This document shows, piece by piece, positions 10,211-19,531 of a stretch of DNA of 64,000 nucleotides. The translations under genes were made by a program, and so were the position numbers. Position 1 is the first letter of the stretch, and each line of letters begins with the position of its first letter. Source of the DNA: Halapricum desulfuricans (lineage in GTDB: Archaea; Halobacteriota; Halobacteria; Halobacteriales; Haloarculaceae); the NCBI RefSeq assembly GCF_017094525.1, contig NZ_CP064788.1, forward strand, positions 1,473,030 through 1,537,029, written 5' to 3'. The notes under the pieces were generated by a model. The model searched no databases, was not told the origin of the DNA, and was given only the letters and a program-made list of their open reading frames with translations.

Positions 10211-10663
10211 TCAGCCGAGGCGTCGTCCGCTGGACAGCCAGAGGACGACCAGACAGCACGTCCAGATGGCCACGGTCGGGATCGGTGAATGTCCGGTCGT
10301 TCCGAGGTCGAGGTAGTAGTTCGTCTCGAAGAGCGGATAGAGGTGTGGAACGCCCTTCGGGGTGGTCGTGTCGATCAGCAGGTGCGAGCCGTACGTGACC
10401 GCGACGGCCGCAGCGGTCTGGCGGTTTCGATAGGCGACGATCCCGACGACCAGCGCGCCCACGAGCAGCGTGTGCGTGATCCCCCGATGGACGAACGGCC
10501 ACCCGAGCGCGTTCGGAAACAGGAAGTCGACGTCCGGGGCCACGCCAGCGAGCAGCCCGGCGATCGGCCGGTCGAAGAGGGCCTTCCCGAGCGTGTAGCC
10601 GATGACTCCGTGGGTCGCGATCGCAACGGTCAGAAAGACCGCGTGCTCCAGCGAAACCATCAT
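10211..10663 (-). CDS. Membrane-bound metal-dependent hydrolase (YdjM/DUF457 family)
   Basis: This integral membrane protein of about 150 residues has the conserved polar motifs HGVIGY, PDVDF, HRGITHT and SHLLID within hydrophobic helices, the pattern of the LexA-regulated YdjM/DUF457 family. The His and Asp residues probably bind a metal; the substrate is unknown. ATG 10660 is an equally good start. It is read divergently from the TatD-related gene at 10770. Confidence 0.85.
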   Translation of the reverse strand: MMVSLEHAVFLTVAIATHGVIGYTLGKALFDRPIAGLLAGVAPDVDFLFPNALGWPFVHRGITHTLLVGALVVGIVAYRNRQTAAAVAVTYGSHLLIDTTTPKGVPHLYPLFETNYYLDLGTTGHSPIPTVAIWTCCLVVLWLSSGRRLG

Positions 10664-10769
10664 TGCCTGCTGGGAGCCACCAGCCTATAGTATTGCCGAA
10701 GACCGTCCGTGCGTGGTCGTCGTTTCCGGAGACAAACCCCTTTTGCGCTCGCCACACTCACCTACAGGT

Positions 10770-11615
10770 ATGGATATCGAGGACACGCCGGTACTGGACA
10801 ACCACATGCATCTCGATCCGATCGAGGGGCAGAATATCGACGCCGTCGAGGACTTCGAAAGCGTCGGCGGGACGCACCTGCTCGTGCTCAACAAGCCGTC
10901 GTGGCATCTGTTCGACCCTGCAAGCGACGAGGCGACCTTCGAGGAGGTGTTCGAGTTGACGATTGAGGCGGCCGCCGACGCGAGCGAGGTATTGCCCGGT
11001 CGCGCCTGGCCCGTGCTGGGCGTGCACCCGGGGCTGATCTCGCAACTGGTCGACGAGGGATACACGGCGGCGCAGGCGCGGGATATCATGCAGGCAGGGC
11101 TCGACGTCGCCGCCGAGTACGTCGCCGACGGCCCGGCGCTGGCGATCAAGTCCGGGCGGCCCCACTACGACGTCTCCGAGGACGTCTGGGAGGCCTCGAA
11201 CGCCGTCATGCGCCACGCGTTCGACCTGGCGAGTGAGGTCGGCTGTGCCGTCCAACTTCACACCGAGGGAAGCGAGGACCTCACCGAGATCACCGAGTGG
11301 GCACAGGACGAGGGACTGCCACCCGAGCAGGTCGTCAAGCACTACTCGGGGGGCCGCCTCGCTGGCCCGATCAAGAGCGTCATCGCCGAGAAAGACGAAC
11401 TCGAGATCGCGGCCGAACTCGACGAGCCGTTCCTCATGGAGACGGACTTTATCGACGATCCCGACCGGCCGGGCGCGGTGCTGGGCCCGAAGACCGTTCC
11501 GCGACGGGTACGGTGGATGCTCGAGGAGGGATGGGAAGACGCCGTCCGGCGCGCTCATGTCGAGACGCCCGCGAGAGTGTACGGAATCGACACCGAGGCG
11601 ACGCTGGGTCGGTGA
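10770..11615 (+). CDS. TatD-related metal-dependent hydrolase (COG1099 type)
   Basis: This 281-residue TIM-barrel hydrolase starts with VLDNHMHLDP, the HxH metal motif of the amidohydrolase/TatD superfamily. Further candidate ligands are in LGVHPGL and METDFIDDP. The archaeal group is annotated as predicted metal-dependent hydrolase or DNase; activity is unproven. ATG 10770 puts the metal motif at residue 11 and fits family starts; an upstream in-frame extension is not conserved in character. Confidence 0.85.
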   Translation: MDIEDTPVLDNHMHLDPIEGQNIDAVEDFESVGGTHLLVLNKPSWHLFDPASDEATFEEVFELTIEAAADASEVLPGRAWPVLGVHPGLISQLVDEGYTAAQARDIMQAGLDVAAEYVADGPALAIKSGRPHYDVSEDVWEASNAVMRHAFDLASEVGCAVQLHTEGSEDLTEITEWAQDEGLPPEQVVKHYSGGRLAGPIKSVIAEKDELEIAAELDEPFLMETDFIDDPDRPGAVLGPKTVPRRVRWMLEEGWEDAVRRAHVETPARVYGIDTEATLGR

Positions 11616-11640
11616 TTCGGACGGGTCTCTGGAGAACGTA

Positions 11641-11653
11641 TAGCCACCAGTAT
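11641..11653. repeat. Single arm of the nested-palindrome repeat
   Basis: TAGCCACCAGTAT is one base different from the right arm of the palindrome at 27856-27935. No matching inverted arm is close by, so it may be a relic or coincidence. Confidence 0.25.
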
Positions 11654-11724
11654 GAGTATGCGGGACCCCCACAGACGGACCGGGCAACGAAAACCATATC
11701 CCCCGACGGACGAACAGGGTTGAC

Positions 11725-12306
11725 ATGAGCACACCACCGGGGGAGTACTACACCGAGGAACGGTGGCAGAACTGGTTAGACCGCATCGCAGCCGAAGAGA
11801 TCGATCCCGAGGACGAGGACTCGGCGCGCCTGCTGTTGAATCTGCAGGACGATACCGCCATCGCCGTCGCGAAGATCATCACCGACTATCAGGACGCCGA
11901 CCTCGAAGCGGAGACCGCGCTCGAGGAGCTGGCGGACATCCGCGAGGTCGTGCTTTCGGAGGTCGATATCGACGACGAAGAGAAGTTGATGCTCGTCGAC
12001 GGCGTCCAGACGTCGCTCGTCTGCGTGTTCTACGCGGCCGAAGAGTACGTCGCGGGTGGCCCGCCGGAAGAGGGAACGGTCGGCGGGTACATCGAGGCCG
12101 CGAACGAGGCCGAAGGCGAAGAGGACCTAGACGCGGCGCTCGGCTACTGCGCACAGGCCGGGACGCTGATTATCGACGGGGCGGAGCTGGATCGGGAGGT
12201 CGCAGAGGATCTGGAGTTCGGGCTGGTCGCCGAGTGGGTCAACGGCCTGGACAGCCTCCAGACCGCGATGAGCGACCCGGAAGTTATCGAAGAGGACGAC
12301 GAGTAG
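11725..12306 (+). CDS. DUF2150 family protein
   Basis: This 193-residue, strongly acidic, cytoplasmic-looking protein opens with EYYTEERWQNWLDRI and has no signal peptide or membrane segment. The sequence matches what I recall of DUF2150, a haloarchaeal family of unknown function. It is mostly helical with a central LLLNLQDDTAIAVAKII segment. It lies between the TatD-like gene and the pilin-like surface gene in the same direction, separated by more than 100 bases from the former. Confidence 0.8.
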   Translation: MSTPPGEYYTEERWQNWLDRIAAEEIDPEDEDSARLLLNLQDDTAIAVAKIITDYQDADLEAETALEELADIREVVLSEVDIDDEEKLMLVDGVQTSLVCVFYAAEEYVAGGPPEEGTVGGYIEAANEAEGEEDLDAALGYCAQAGTLIIDGAELDREVAEDLEFGLVAEWVNGLDSLQTAMSDPEVIEEDDE

Positions 12307-12375
12307 GCGGCTTCGCTTCGAGTTTTGAGAACCGGGTGGTCACCTTTTTGCGTCTCGGGCAGTCATATCAGGGCA

Positions 12376-14397
12376 ATGCAGTTCCGGGGCGACCGTCGCG
12401 GCCAGGCGATCCAGATCGGAGCCGTGCTGCTGCTCGGCGCGATCGTCCTCTCGTTTGCGATCTATCAGTCGACGGTCGTCCCCGAGCAGAACCGCGAGAT
12501 CGAGTTCCAGCACAGCCAGACCGTCGGTGACCAGCTTCAGGACGCTCGAAACGGGATCGTCTCGACTGGCTCGACCGGCGACGGACGCTCAGTATCGGTA
12601 ACGCTCGGAACCCAGTACCCCTCGCGGGTGATCGCGATGAACCCCGCCCCGCCGTCCGGGACGCTCGCGACCGTCGGGACCACAGACAGATCGATCAATG
12701 CGACGATCGCCAACGCGGAGGCGACCGGCGAGACGGGCGATTTCTGGAACGGAACGAACCGGACGTACAACACGGGTTCGCTGGTCTACCGACCGGGATA
12801 CAACGAGTATCGGAACGCGCCGACGACGTGGTACGAGAACTCGGTACTGTTTGATGAGTTCCGGGACGCGAACCTGACGGAAACCGGCCAGCGACTGATC
12901 GACGGGACGACGATATCGCTGGTAGCGCTCAACGGCTCCTACCGGGCGAGCCGAACGGGAAGCGTCTCGCTGGATTTCCGCGGGACGAGCGTCTCGAGTC
13001 GGACAGTCTCTGTCACCAACGAAACCGGCTCGAACGTCACGATCACGGTGCCGACCCGGCTAGACGAACAGAACTGGGAGGAGTTGCTCGCAGACGAGCC
13101 CCACTTCGTGGATGCGCGTCCGGTGTCGGTCGCCGGGGCGGACTATCACCTGATGCAGATCGTCCTCGAGCGGAGCGTGACCTACGACCTTCGGTTGTCC
13201 CGGGCCGGACTCGGGACGAACGTCGTCAAGCCGGAGCCGGCGTATCTGACCCGGGTTGCCGAGAACACGCCGACAGTGCCCGAGGGCGGGAAGGTGGATG
13301 TCACTGTCGAGGTCCGCGATCGGTTCGACAATCCGAAGCGGGACGTCGAAGTGATCGCCGGAACGAGCGCAAGCGGGTCGACAGTCTCGCCGAACAGTCT
13401 CACAAGCGACGGCGACGGACAGGTGACAGTGACCTACGAGGCACCGAGTATCTCGGGCGAGAGCCAGCTAACAGATCACGTCCAACTGAGTCTGAACACG
13501 TCGCTTTCGAGTGCGGTCAACGGGTCGGAGTTCAACGGCTCGACACCGGTCAACGTCTCGGTTCCGATTCGGGTCGACAACAGCGACGGGAGCGGGCTGG
13601 GCGGTAACGGTGGCGGCGGTGCATATGACACGACCTGGAAGGACCCCTCCGGGCAAACGGGCGTGAGTGGCAGCAACGGCGTCTACAGGGTCGACGCCAG
13701 CGAGACGTCGAGCGTGACGCTGACGGGAGAAACCACCCCGGTCGCCGAAAACGCCTCGATGGAGTTCACGCTGAACGACTCCTCGGTCGGCAGCCTCTCG
13801 CCGACGACCACCAGGACCGATAGTAACGGTGAGGCGACGACGACGTTCACGCCTATGTCGAACGGGGCAGTCGCGACGTTCGTTTCGAGTGGCGGGAGCG
13901 GTGAGCAACTTGATTTGATAGTCGAAAACCCCACAGTACAGACAAGTGCCAACTCGGTACAACTCATTACCAATAGCGAAAGCAAGAGTGGTAACGACAA
14001 CCAGAGCGTGACCTTTGAGTTGGAAAATACAGGATCCTCAGTCGCGACGATACAGAATATTACTGTAATAAATACATCTAACGGAAACGCTGAAATAGTC
14101 GGTAACGGAACACGGGTAACCGGCGGTGGACGCAGCGATCCCTATGTTGATGCAGGACCCGAACTTCGTAGTAACCGATCCGGGACGCTACTCAATACCA
14201 CAGACCCATTCAATGTCGGGAGCACTGTCACGCTGAACACCACAAGTTCGCTATCTAGTGGCGAAGCGACACAGTACAAGCTCGCCGAATTTAGGCAATC
14301 CGCCAATTACAAGCAACGGGACCCGGGGAGCCAAGTCTACGTCAGTTTCGGATTCGATGACGGAAGTATCAAAGTCGTCGAACTCAACTTCCCGTGA
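12376..14397 (+). CDS. Large pilin-like surface protein with Big-1/Ig-like domain
   Basis: The 673-residue protein starts with RRGQAIQIGAVLLLGAIVL, a type-IV-pilin-like anchor (DUF7289-like), so it probably stays membrane-anchored with the bulk outside. An invasin-like Ig domain is visible around residues 295-375 (VPEGGKVDVTVEVRDRFDNP) and another beta domain near 440-520, split by a Gly/Ser linker. Many NxS/T sequons suggest glycosylation. From about 13960 the base composition becomes visibly AT-richer and the Ser/Asn content rises, so the C-terminal 145 residues may have a different origin. A small pilin gene follows 75 bases later. ATG 12376 puts the anchor at the N-terminus. Confidence 0.75.
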   Translation: MQFRGDRRGQAIQIGAVLLLGAIVLSFAIYQSTVVPEQNREIEFQHSQTVGDQLQDARNGIVSTGSTGDGRSVSVTLGTQYPSRVIAMNPAPPSGTLATVGTTDRSINATIANAEATGETGDFWNGTNRTYNTGSLVYRPGYNEYRNAPTTWYENSVLFDEFRDANLTETGQRLIDGTTISLVALNGSYRASRTGSVSLDFRGTSVSSRTVSVTNETGSNVTITVPTRLDEQNWEELLADEPHFVDARPVSVAGADYHLMQIVLERSVTYDLRLSRAGLGTNVVKPEPAYLTRVAENTPTVPEGGKVDVTVEVRDRFDNPKRDVEVIAGTSASGSTVSPNSLTSDGDGQVTVTYEAPSISGESQLTDHVQLSLNTSLSSAVNGSEFNGSTPVNVSVPIRVDNSDGSGLGGNGGGGAYDTTWKDPSGQTGVSGSNGVYRVDASETSSVTLTGETTPVAENASMEFTLNDSSVGSLSPTTTRTDSNGEATTTFTPMSNGAVATFVSSGGSGEQLDLIVENPTVQTSANSVQLITNSESKSGNDNQSVTFELENTGSSVATIQNITVINTSNGNAEIVGNGTRVTGGGRSDPYVDAGPELRSNRSGTLLNTTDPFNVGSTVTLNTTSSLSSGEATQYKLAEFRQSANYKQRDPGSQVYVSFGFDDGSIKVVELNFP

Positions 14398-14472
14398 TAT
14401 TCACGCTCGTTCGATAATATCTATGTCTGCTAATCCAGCGGATCGCGGCGAAACAGAATTCAGGAACGAGAA

Positions 14473-14886
14473 ATGAAGCGACGCGCCCAATCCGAAGTCG
14501 TCGGCGTCGTCATCCTCGTCGGGGTGTTCGCGCTCCTCGCGACCATCGTCGGCGTGCTCGTCATCGGCAACGTCACCGACCAGGCAAGCGACGAACCGCT
14601 GGTCGATCTAAGTGCCACAGCGACCGCCGGGAACCTGACGCTAGCCCACGGCGGCGGTGATGCACTCGATGCGGCCGACGTAGACGTGATCGTCCGCAAC
14701 ACGAGCGAGGAGCGCCGGTTAGATCTCGAGGACTTCGACGAAACGCAGGGCAACGACGATGATCGCTTTACTGCCGGCGAGAAGCGCCGACACGAAACGC
14801 CGTTCGATTCAGGGACGCTCCGGGTGCTCGTCGTCCACGAACCGTCGAACGCTGTCATCCACGACGAGACAATCGAGATCTCGTGA
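14473..14886 (+). CDS. Archaeal type IV pilin N-terminal domain protein
   Basis: The 137-residue protein has the N-terminus MKRRAQSEVVGVVILVGVFA, a short basic stretch followed by the hydrophobic helix of archaeal type IV pilins; prepilin peptidase would cleave before the helix. The remainder is a compact beta-rich domain. It follows the large pilin-like gene and probably forms a two-gene surface unit with it. The role (adhesion or minor pilin) is inferred. Confidence 0.8.
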   Translation: MKRRAQSEVVGVVILVGVFALLATIVGVLVIGNVTDQASDEPLVDLSATATAGNLTLAHGGGDALDAADVDVIVRNTSEERRLDLEDFDETQGNDDDRFTAGEKRRHETPFDSGTLRVLVVHEPSNAVIHDETIEIS

Positions 14887-14928
14887 ACGACCACGGTATT
14901 TACTCCCGGAGGATATAACACTTCGAGT

Positions 14929-15669
14929 ATGCCCACAATCACAGTCTGGAACGAGTACGTCCACGAGAAAGAGAACGACCGCGCCGCCGAGCTCTACCCC
15001 GACGGTATCCACACTCACATCGCCAACATTCTCGCTGAAGCGGGCCACGACACCCACACTGCCACCCTACAGGAACCCGACCACGGCCTCACAGAAGACG
15101 TACTCGAGGACACTGACGTCCTCTACTGGTGGGGGCACATCGCACACGACGAAGTAGCGGATCAGGTCGCCGAGCGCGTCGCCCGGCACGTCCGCGAGGG
15201 GATGGGACTGGTCGTATTGCACTCGGGCCATCACAGCAAACCCTTCCGGAAACTCCTGGGAATGGACGCCGACCTGACCTGGCGCGAGGTCGGAGAGCGC
15301 GAGCGCCTGCACGTGATCGACCCCGGCCACCCCATCGCAAGCGGGCTGCCCGAGAGCTTCGTCGTGCCCGAGGCCGAGATGTACGGCGAACCCTTCACCG
15401 TCCCCGAACCCGACCGGCTGGTGTTCGTCTCGTGGTTCGAGGGCGGGGAAGTCTTCCGCTCGGGGTGTTGCTATCGCCGCGGCAAGGGCCGGGTTTTCTA
15501 CTTTCGGCCCGGCCACGAGACCTATCCCGTCTACCATCAGTCGGAGGTCCAGACAGTCCTGCGAAACGCCGCCGAGTGGGCCGCGCCCGTCGAGGGCAGT
15601 CCCTACCCGACCGAACCCCGCAACGTGCCCGACCCCGCCGAAGACATCGACGGGTACGAACCGCGATAG
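14929..15669 (+). CDS. ThuA-domain protein (trehalose utilisation family)
   Basis: This 246-residue protein belongs to the ThuA-like class-I glutamine-amidotransferase fold, with [27 protein letters not shown] and [10 protein letters not shown] as recognisable segments. ThuA proteins are linked to uptake or oxidation of disaccharides such as trehalose, but their chemistry is unsettled. The gene is 104 bases before the second 4-alpha-glucanotransferase, so a link to sugar use is plausible. Confidence 0.85.
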   Translation: MPTITVWNEYVHEKENDRAAELYPDGIHTHIANILAEAGHDTHTATLQEPDHGLTEDVLEDTDVLYWWGHIAHDEVADQVAERVARHVREGMGLVVLHSGHHSKPFRKLLGMDADLTWREVGERERLHVIDPGHPIASGLPESFVVPEAEMYGEPFTVPEPDRLVFVSWFEGGEVFRSGCCYRRGKGRVFYFRPGHETYPVYHQSEVQTVLRNAAEWAAPVEGSPYPTEPRNVPDPAEDIDGYEPR

Positions 15670-15740
15670 TGACGTGACTCGTTGCCGATCGCCGAGCCAT
15701 CTCCTTCAGCGGTGGGTCCCGACGCCGGGCGAACCGCCCA

Positions 15741-15747
15741 CATATAA
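15741..15747 (+). promoter_or_regulatory. TATA box of malQ copy 2
   Basis: CATATAA lies 27-33 bases before ATG 15774, so the transcript probably begins at or next to the start codon (leaderless). Confidence 0.65.
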
Positions 15748-15773
15748 GACCCTTCCACCGGAACCGTTCGGGT

Positions 15774-17261
15774 ATGTCCTTCGAGAGACAGAGCGGCGTC
15801 TTTCTTCACGTGTCGTCGCTGTCCGGGCCTGACGGCATCGGGACGCTCGGAGAGCCGGCTCACGAGTTCGTCGAGTACCTCGAGACGGCCGAACAGTCCC
15901 TCTGGCAGACCTGCCCGATCGGTCCAACCGATCCGAGACAGGGCAACTCCCCGTACTCGTCGTTCTCCGCGCGTGCGGGCAATCCCCTGTTCATCGAACT
16001 CGACGCGCTCGTCGAGGAAGGCTGGCTCGACGACCCTGACCGCCCCGATTTCGACGACCGCGAGGTCGAGTACGAACGGGTGATGGCGTTCAAGCGGGAG
16101 GCGCTTCGGGACGCCTTCGAGGGCTTTTCCGACGTCGCCGACCCGGACGACTTGACGGCCTTCGAGTCGTTCTGTGAGGAGAACGCCGAGTGGCTCGACG
16201 ACTACGCGCTCTTCCGGGCGCTCGATGATCACTTCGACGCCGATACCTGGCTGGACTGGCCCGACGGGGCGAAGTTCCGCGATCCCGACGCGCTCGAGCG
16301 GTACCGGGAGCAACTCGCTCGGGACGTTCGGTTCCGACAGTTCCTCCAGTGGGTCTTCGATCGACAGTGGGCGGAGCTACGCGAGCACGCCCACGAACAC
16401 GGGATCGAACTCGTCGGAGACATGGCGATCTACGTCGGTACCAACAGTGCCGACGTCTGGGCCAACCCGGAGATATTCAAACTCGACGAGGAGCGAGAAC
16501 CGATTTACGTCTCTGGGGTCCCGCCGGACGACTTCTCGGACACGGGACAGCTCTGGGGCACGCCAGTCTACGACTGGGAGACGCTCGCCGACCGCGAGTA
16601 CGACTGGTGGATACAGCGTTTCGCCGGATTACTCGACCGCTTCGACGTCTTCAGGATAGACCACTTCAAGGGGTTCGAGAGTTACTATCAGGTGCCAGCC
16701 GAGGAAGACACGGCGATGAACGGCGAGTGGGTCTCAGGTCCGGGTCGGGACTTCTTCGAGGCCGTCCGTGAGAGACTCGGCGACCTCCCGATCGTCGTCG
16801 AGGACCTGGGCGAGGTCACCGACGCGACGCGGGCGCTCCGGGACGCGTTCGGGTTCCCCGGGATGCGAGTGGCGGGGATGGCTGACTGGTGTGACGACGA
16901 TCACACGCATCACCCGGCGAACTACGACGACGACTCGGTCGCCTACGCTTCCACGCACGACACGAGCACGACGCCCGGGTGGTACGAGGACCTCTCCGAG
17001 ACGCAGAAACAGTGTCTCCACTCCGTGGTCGATCACGAAGGCGACGAGGTGCACTGGGATATCATCGAAGCCGTCTGGGCGTCCCCGGCGATCATCACGC
17101 TCGCACAGTTCCAGGACTTCCTCGGCCTGGGGGACGAACATCGGTTCAACCTTCCCGGCACGGCGACGGGGAACTGGAAGTGGCGAATGCGTCGGTCAGA
17201 GCTCGATCCGGCTGTTGCTGAGCGGCTCGCCGACGTCACCCGACGGACTGACCGACGCTGA
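15774..17261 (+). CDS. malQ: 4-alpha-glucanotransferase (GH77), copy 2
   Basis: This 495-residue enzyme is complete and shares the whole layout of the copy at 885-2378. Catalytic acids are in RIDHFKGFESYY, VVEDLGEV and STHDTSTT. It has its own TATA box and appears leaderless. Downstream in the same direction is a GH13 enzyme, so this is a second glucan-processing block. The two copies differ at many positions, pointing to an old duplication or separate acquisition rather than a recent tandem copy. Confidence 0.95.
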   Translation: MSFERQSGVFLHVSSLSGPDGIGTLGEPAHEFVEYLETAEQSLWQTCPIGPTDPRQGNSPYSSFSARAGNPLFIELDALVEEGWLDDPDRPDFDDREVEYERVMAFKREALRDAFEGFSDVADPDDLTAFESFCEENAEWLDDYALFRALDDHFDADTWLDWPDGAKFRDPDALERYREQLARDVRFRQFLQWVFDRQWAELREHAHEHGIELVGDMAIYVGTNSADVWANPEIFKLDEEREPIYVSGVPPDDFSDTGQLWGTPVYDWETLADREYDWWIQRFAGLLDRFDVFRIDHFKGFESYYQVPAEEDTAMNGEWVSGPGRDFFEAVRERLGDLPIVVEDLGEVTDATRALRDAFGFPGMRVAGMADWCDDDHTHHPANYDDDSVAYASTHDTSTTPGWYEDLSETQKQCLHSVVDHEGDEVHWDIIEAVWASPAIITLAQFQDFLGLGDEHRFNLPGTATGNWKWRMRRSELDPAVAERLADVTRRTDRR

Positions 17262-17443
17262 TACTGCCGGCGTCAGCGCGTATCCGGCACTCTGTCGCGC
17301 CGTGATACACCTACCGTAATGACTAAGTTTAACTGCGGTTGTAAAAACACTAGGACGGTAAAGCGGACGCGACCGGCTCGATCCTACTCGTGGCCGTTCG
17401 TCCCCGCCCGCGTTCGGGGTCCGTCTCACGCGGAGGAGCTACC

Positions 17444-19042
17444 ATGACAGACCGGATCGAGACGCTGTGGCGAGAGATTTACGGGACCGACTATCCAGAA
17501 CGCTTCGAGGAGTTGCGGGCGCTGCTCGACGAACGGAGCACGCAGGTCGACTACGCGCCAGAGGAAACTGACTGGTACCAGACCGGCGTCGTTTATTCGA
17601 TGTACGTCGATCTCTTCGCGGACGACTTCGACGGGCTGGTTGAGCGGCTCGAGTATCTCGACGAGCTCGGTGTGACGATCGTCTGGCTGCTGCCCGTTCT
17701 CGAATCGCCGATGGTAGATCAGGGATTCGACGTCTCGGATTTCACCAGCATTCGGGACGAGCTCGGCGGGAACGAAGCGTTTCTCGAGTTCGTCGACGCT
17801 GCTCACGACCGGGGAATCAAAGTCGTCTTCGACGTGCCGATCAACCACACGTCCGACCAGCACCCGTGGTTCCAGAACGCCCGACAGAGCGAAGATGCCG
17901 AGTACCGCGACTACTACATCTGGAACGACGATACCGAAAAATACCAGGACGCGCGCTTGCTATTGAAGGGCGTCTCCGACTCGAACTGGACGTACAACGA
18001 ACCCACGGACGACTACTACTTCCATCGGTTCTACGACATCCAGCCGGATCTGAACTACAGGAACCCGGACGTCCTGATCGACATGCTCCGAATCCTGACA
18101 CGCTGGCGTGTCGCAGGCGTCGACGGGTTCCGGATGGACGCCGCCCCGTTCCTCTGGAAGCGAGAGGGGACCGACTGCGAGAACCTCCCGGAGACCCACG
18201 CGATCCTGAAGCTCTTCCGGGCGGCGGTCGAGTACGTCGCCGACGGGACGGTGATAATCGCCGAAGCCAACCAGGAGCCCGCGGACGTCATCGACTACTT
18301 CGGCGACGATGACGAGTGTCATGTCGCGTATAATTTCCCCGTCATGCCGAAGTTCTTCCTGGCGCTGGCCGAGAACGACCCGACCCGTCTCACTGACGAA
18401 CTGGCGGCACTCGAGACGCTTGACGTTCCCGATGACGCACAGTGGTTCACGTTCTTGCGCGTCCACGACGAGCTGACGCTGGAGTTCGTCAGTCCGGACG
18501 AGCGCCAGTTGCTCAACGATCACTATCTCGAGGACGAACGCTGGTCGTTCCGCGACGGTGAGGGGATTTCCGGGCGGCTGTACAACCTTCTGGAGGAGGA
18601 TCCCGACCGGGTACTGCTCGCCTATTCGATGCTGTTCGCCGTCGAGGGCACCCCGATCATCTACTACGGCGACGAGATCGGTATGGAAAACGATCGCGGG
18701 TTTTACGAGGAAATGAACGAGACACTCGGCTACGGTGACAGCCGCTACCTCCATCGCGGCCCCTTCGACGAGACGCGCAAGACGTCAGCAGTAACCGGCG
18801 AGGACGACGACGCCCACGCGATATGGTCCGGGCTCCGGGAGATGATCGATGTCCGGACGAATAACCCGGTTCTGTTCGGACAGACACCGACATACAGCGC
18901 CGAGAACGGCGTATTCGTCTCGACGCGAGTGCATGACGATCGGACCGCGACGATATACAACAACGTCACTCCGGAACCTCGAACCGTCGACGGGGTCAAA
19001 CTCGACGGCTACGAGTACGTGTGGGACCTATCGGACCGCTAG
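17444..19042 (+). CDS. GH13 trehalose-synthase/maltogenic-amylase-like enzyme
   Basis: The 532-residue GH13 enzyme carries GFRMDAAPF (nucleophile Asp), IIAEANQEP (acid/base Glu) and RVHDELT (His-Asp), so all catalytic residues are intact. DVPINHTSDQHPWF, DYYIWNDDTEKY and a short C-terminal beta domain resemble trehalose synthase and related alpha-glucosidases more than alpha-amylases. ATG 17444 follows a strong ribosome-binding site (GGAGGA at 17432-17437), unusual here, while an upstream frame extension is poor. It may interconvert maltose and trehalose or hydrolyse short maltodextrins; the specificity is not settled. Confidence 0.85.
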   Translation: MTDRIETLWREIYGTDYPERFEELRALLDERSTQVDYAPEETDWYQTGVVYSMYVDLFADDFDGLVERLEYLDELGVTIVWLLPVLESPMVDQGFDVSDFTSIRDELGGNEAFLEFVDAAHDRGIKVVFDVPINHTSDQHPWFQNARQSEDAEYRDYYIWNDDTEKYQDARLLLKGVSDSNWTYNEPTDDYYFHRFYDIQPDLNYRNPDVLIDMLRILTRWRVAGVDGFRMDAAPFLWKREGTDCENLPETHAILKLFRAAVEYVADGTVIIAEANQEPADVIDYFGDDDECHVAYNFPVMPKFFLALAENDPTRLTDELAALETLDVPDDAQWFTFLRVHDELTLEFVSPDERQLLNDHYLEDERWSFRDGEGISGRLYNLLEEDPDRVLLAYSMLFAVEGTPIIYYGDEIGMENDRGFYEEMNETLGYGDSRYLHRGPFDETRKTSAVTGEDDDAHAIWSGLREMIDVRTNNPVLFGQTPTYSAENGVFVSTRVHDDRTATIYNNVTPEPRTVDGVKLDGYEYVWDLSDR

Positions 19043-19087
19043 TACCGTTCGCCATCCGGTTGCGAGACGCCGAGCAATCTGACTGCT

Positions 19088-19426
19088 TCAGAACTGGTAG
19101 CGACGGTCGTCAGGGTCGCCCTGTGGGCCGTTGCCCACGCCGGCCGTCCCGCCAGTCATCTCGTCGAATGTCATACCGGAGAGATATTCGTCGTAGGTAA
19201 CGTCGTACTGATCGCGGAGCTGGAAATCGAGTCGGCCCGTATCGACCTGCTGCTGGAAGAACGCGTGGACGGCCCGCCGGACGAGTTCGTCGGGATCGGT
19301 CGGCCCCAGCGCGGCGGTCAGCATCGCGAGTTCCGTTCGAGTCTCCCGATCGAGAGTGACGTCGATCGAATCGCCGAGTTCGCCTGCCGTGTCGGTCACG
19401 TCCGCGTCGAGGTCGTCGAGACTCAT
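19088..19426 (-). CDS. Small haloarchaeal protein, ribbon-helix-helix-like
   Basis: The 112-residue acidic protein contains SIDVTLDRETRTELAMLTAA, a strand followed by helix as in ribbon-helix-helix DNA-binding proteins, then a helical HAFFQQQ segment and a Gly-rich tail. I do not recognise a named family. It is convergent with the GH13 gene and divergent from the aldo/keto reductase, which it might regulate. Confidence 0.6.
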   Translation of the reverse strand: MSLDDLDADVTDTAGELGDSIDVTLDRETRTELAMLTAALGPTDPDELVRRAVHAFFQQQVDTGRLDFQLRDQYDVTYDEYLSGMTFDEMTGGTAGVGNGPQGDPDDRRYQF

Positions 19427-19531
19427 ACCGGGTGATACGCCGCGACCGGGAAACGCCTTTCGACGACGGACGACGGTGTCCGACGGTCCGGCCGGTACTT
19501 ATACGTGCTCGGGAGATGTACTCTGGACGGC

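Noticed and set aside
14929-14935. TACT and GAGTA near the ThuA start as a TrmB box
   Set aside because: The half sites are about 18 bases apart, too far for the reported 7-8 base spacing.
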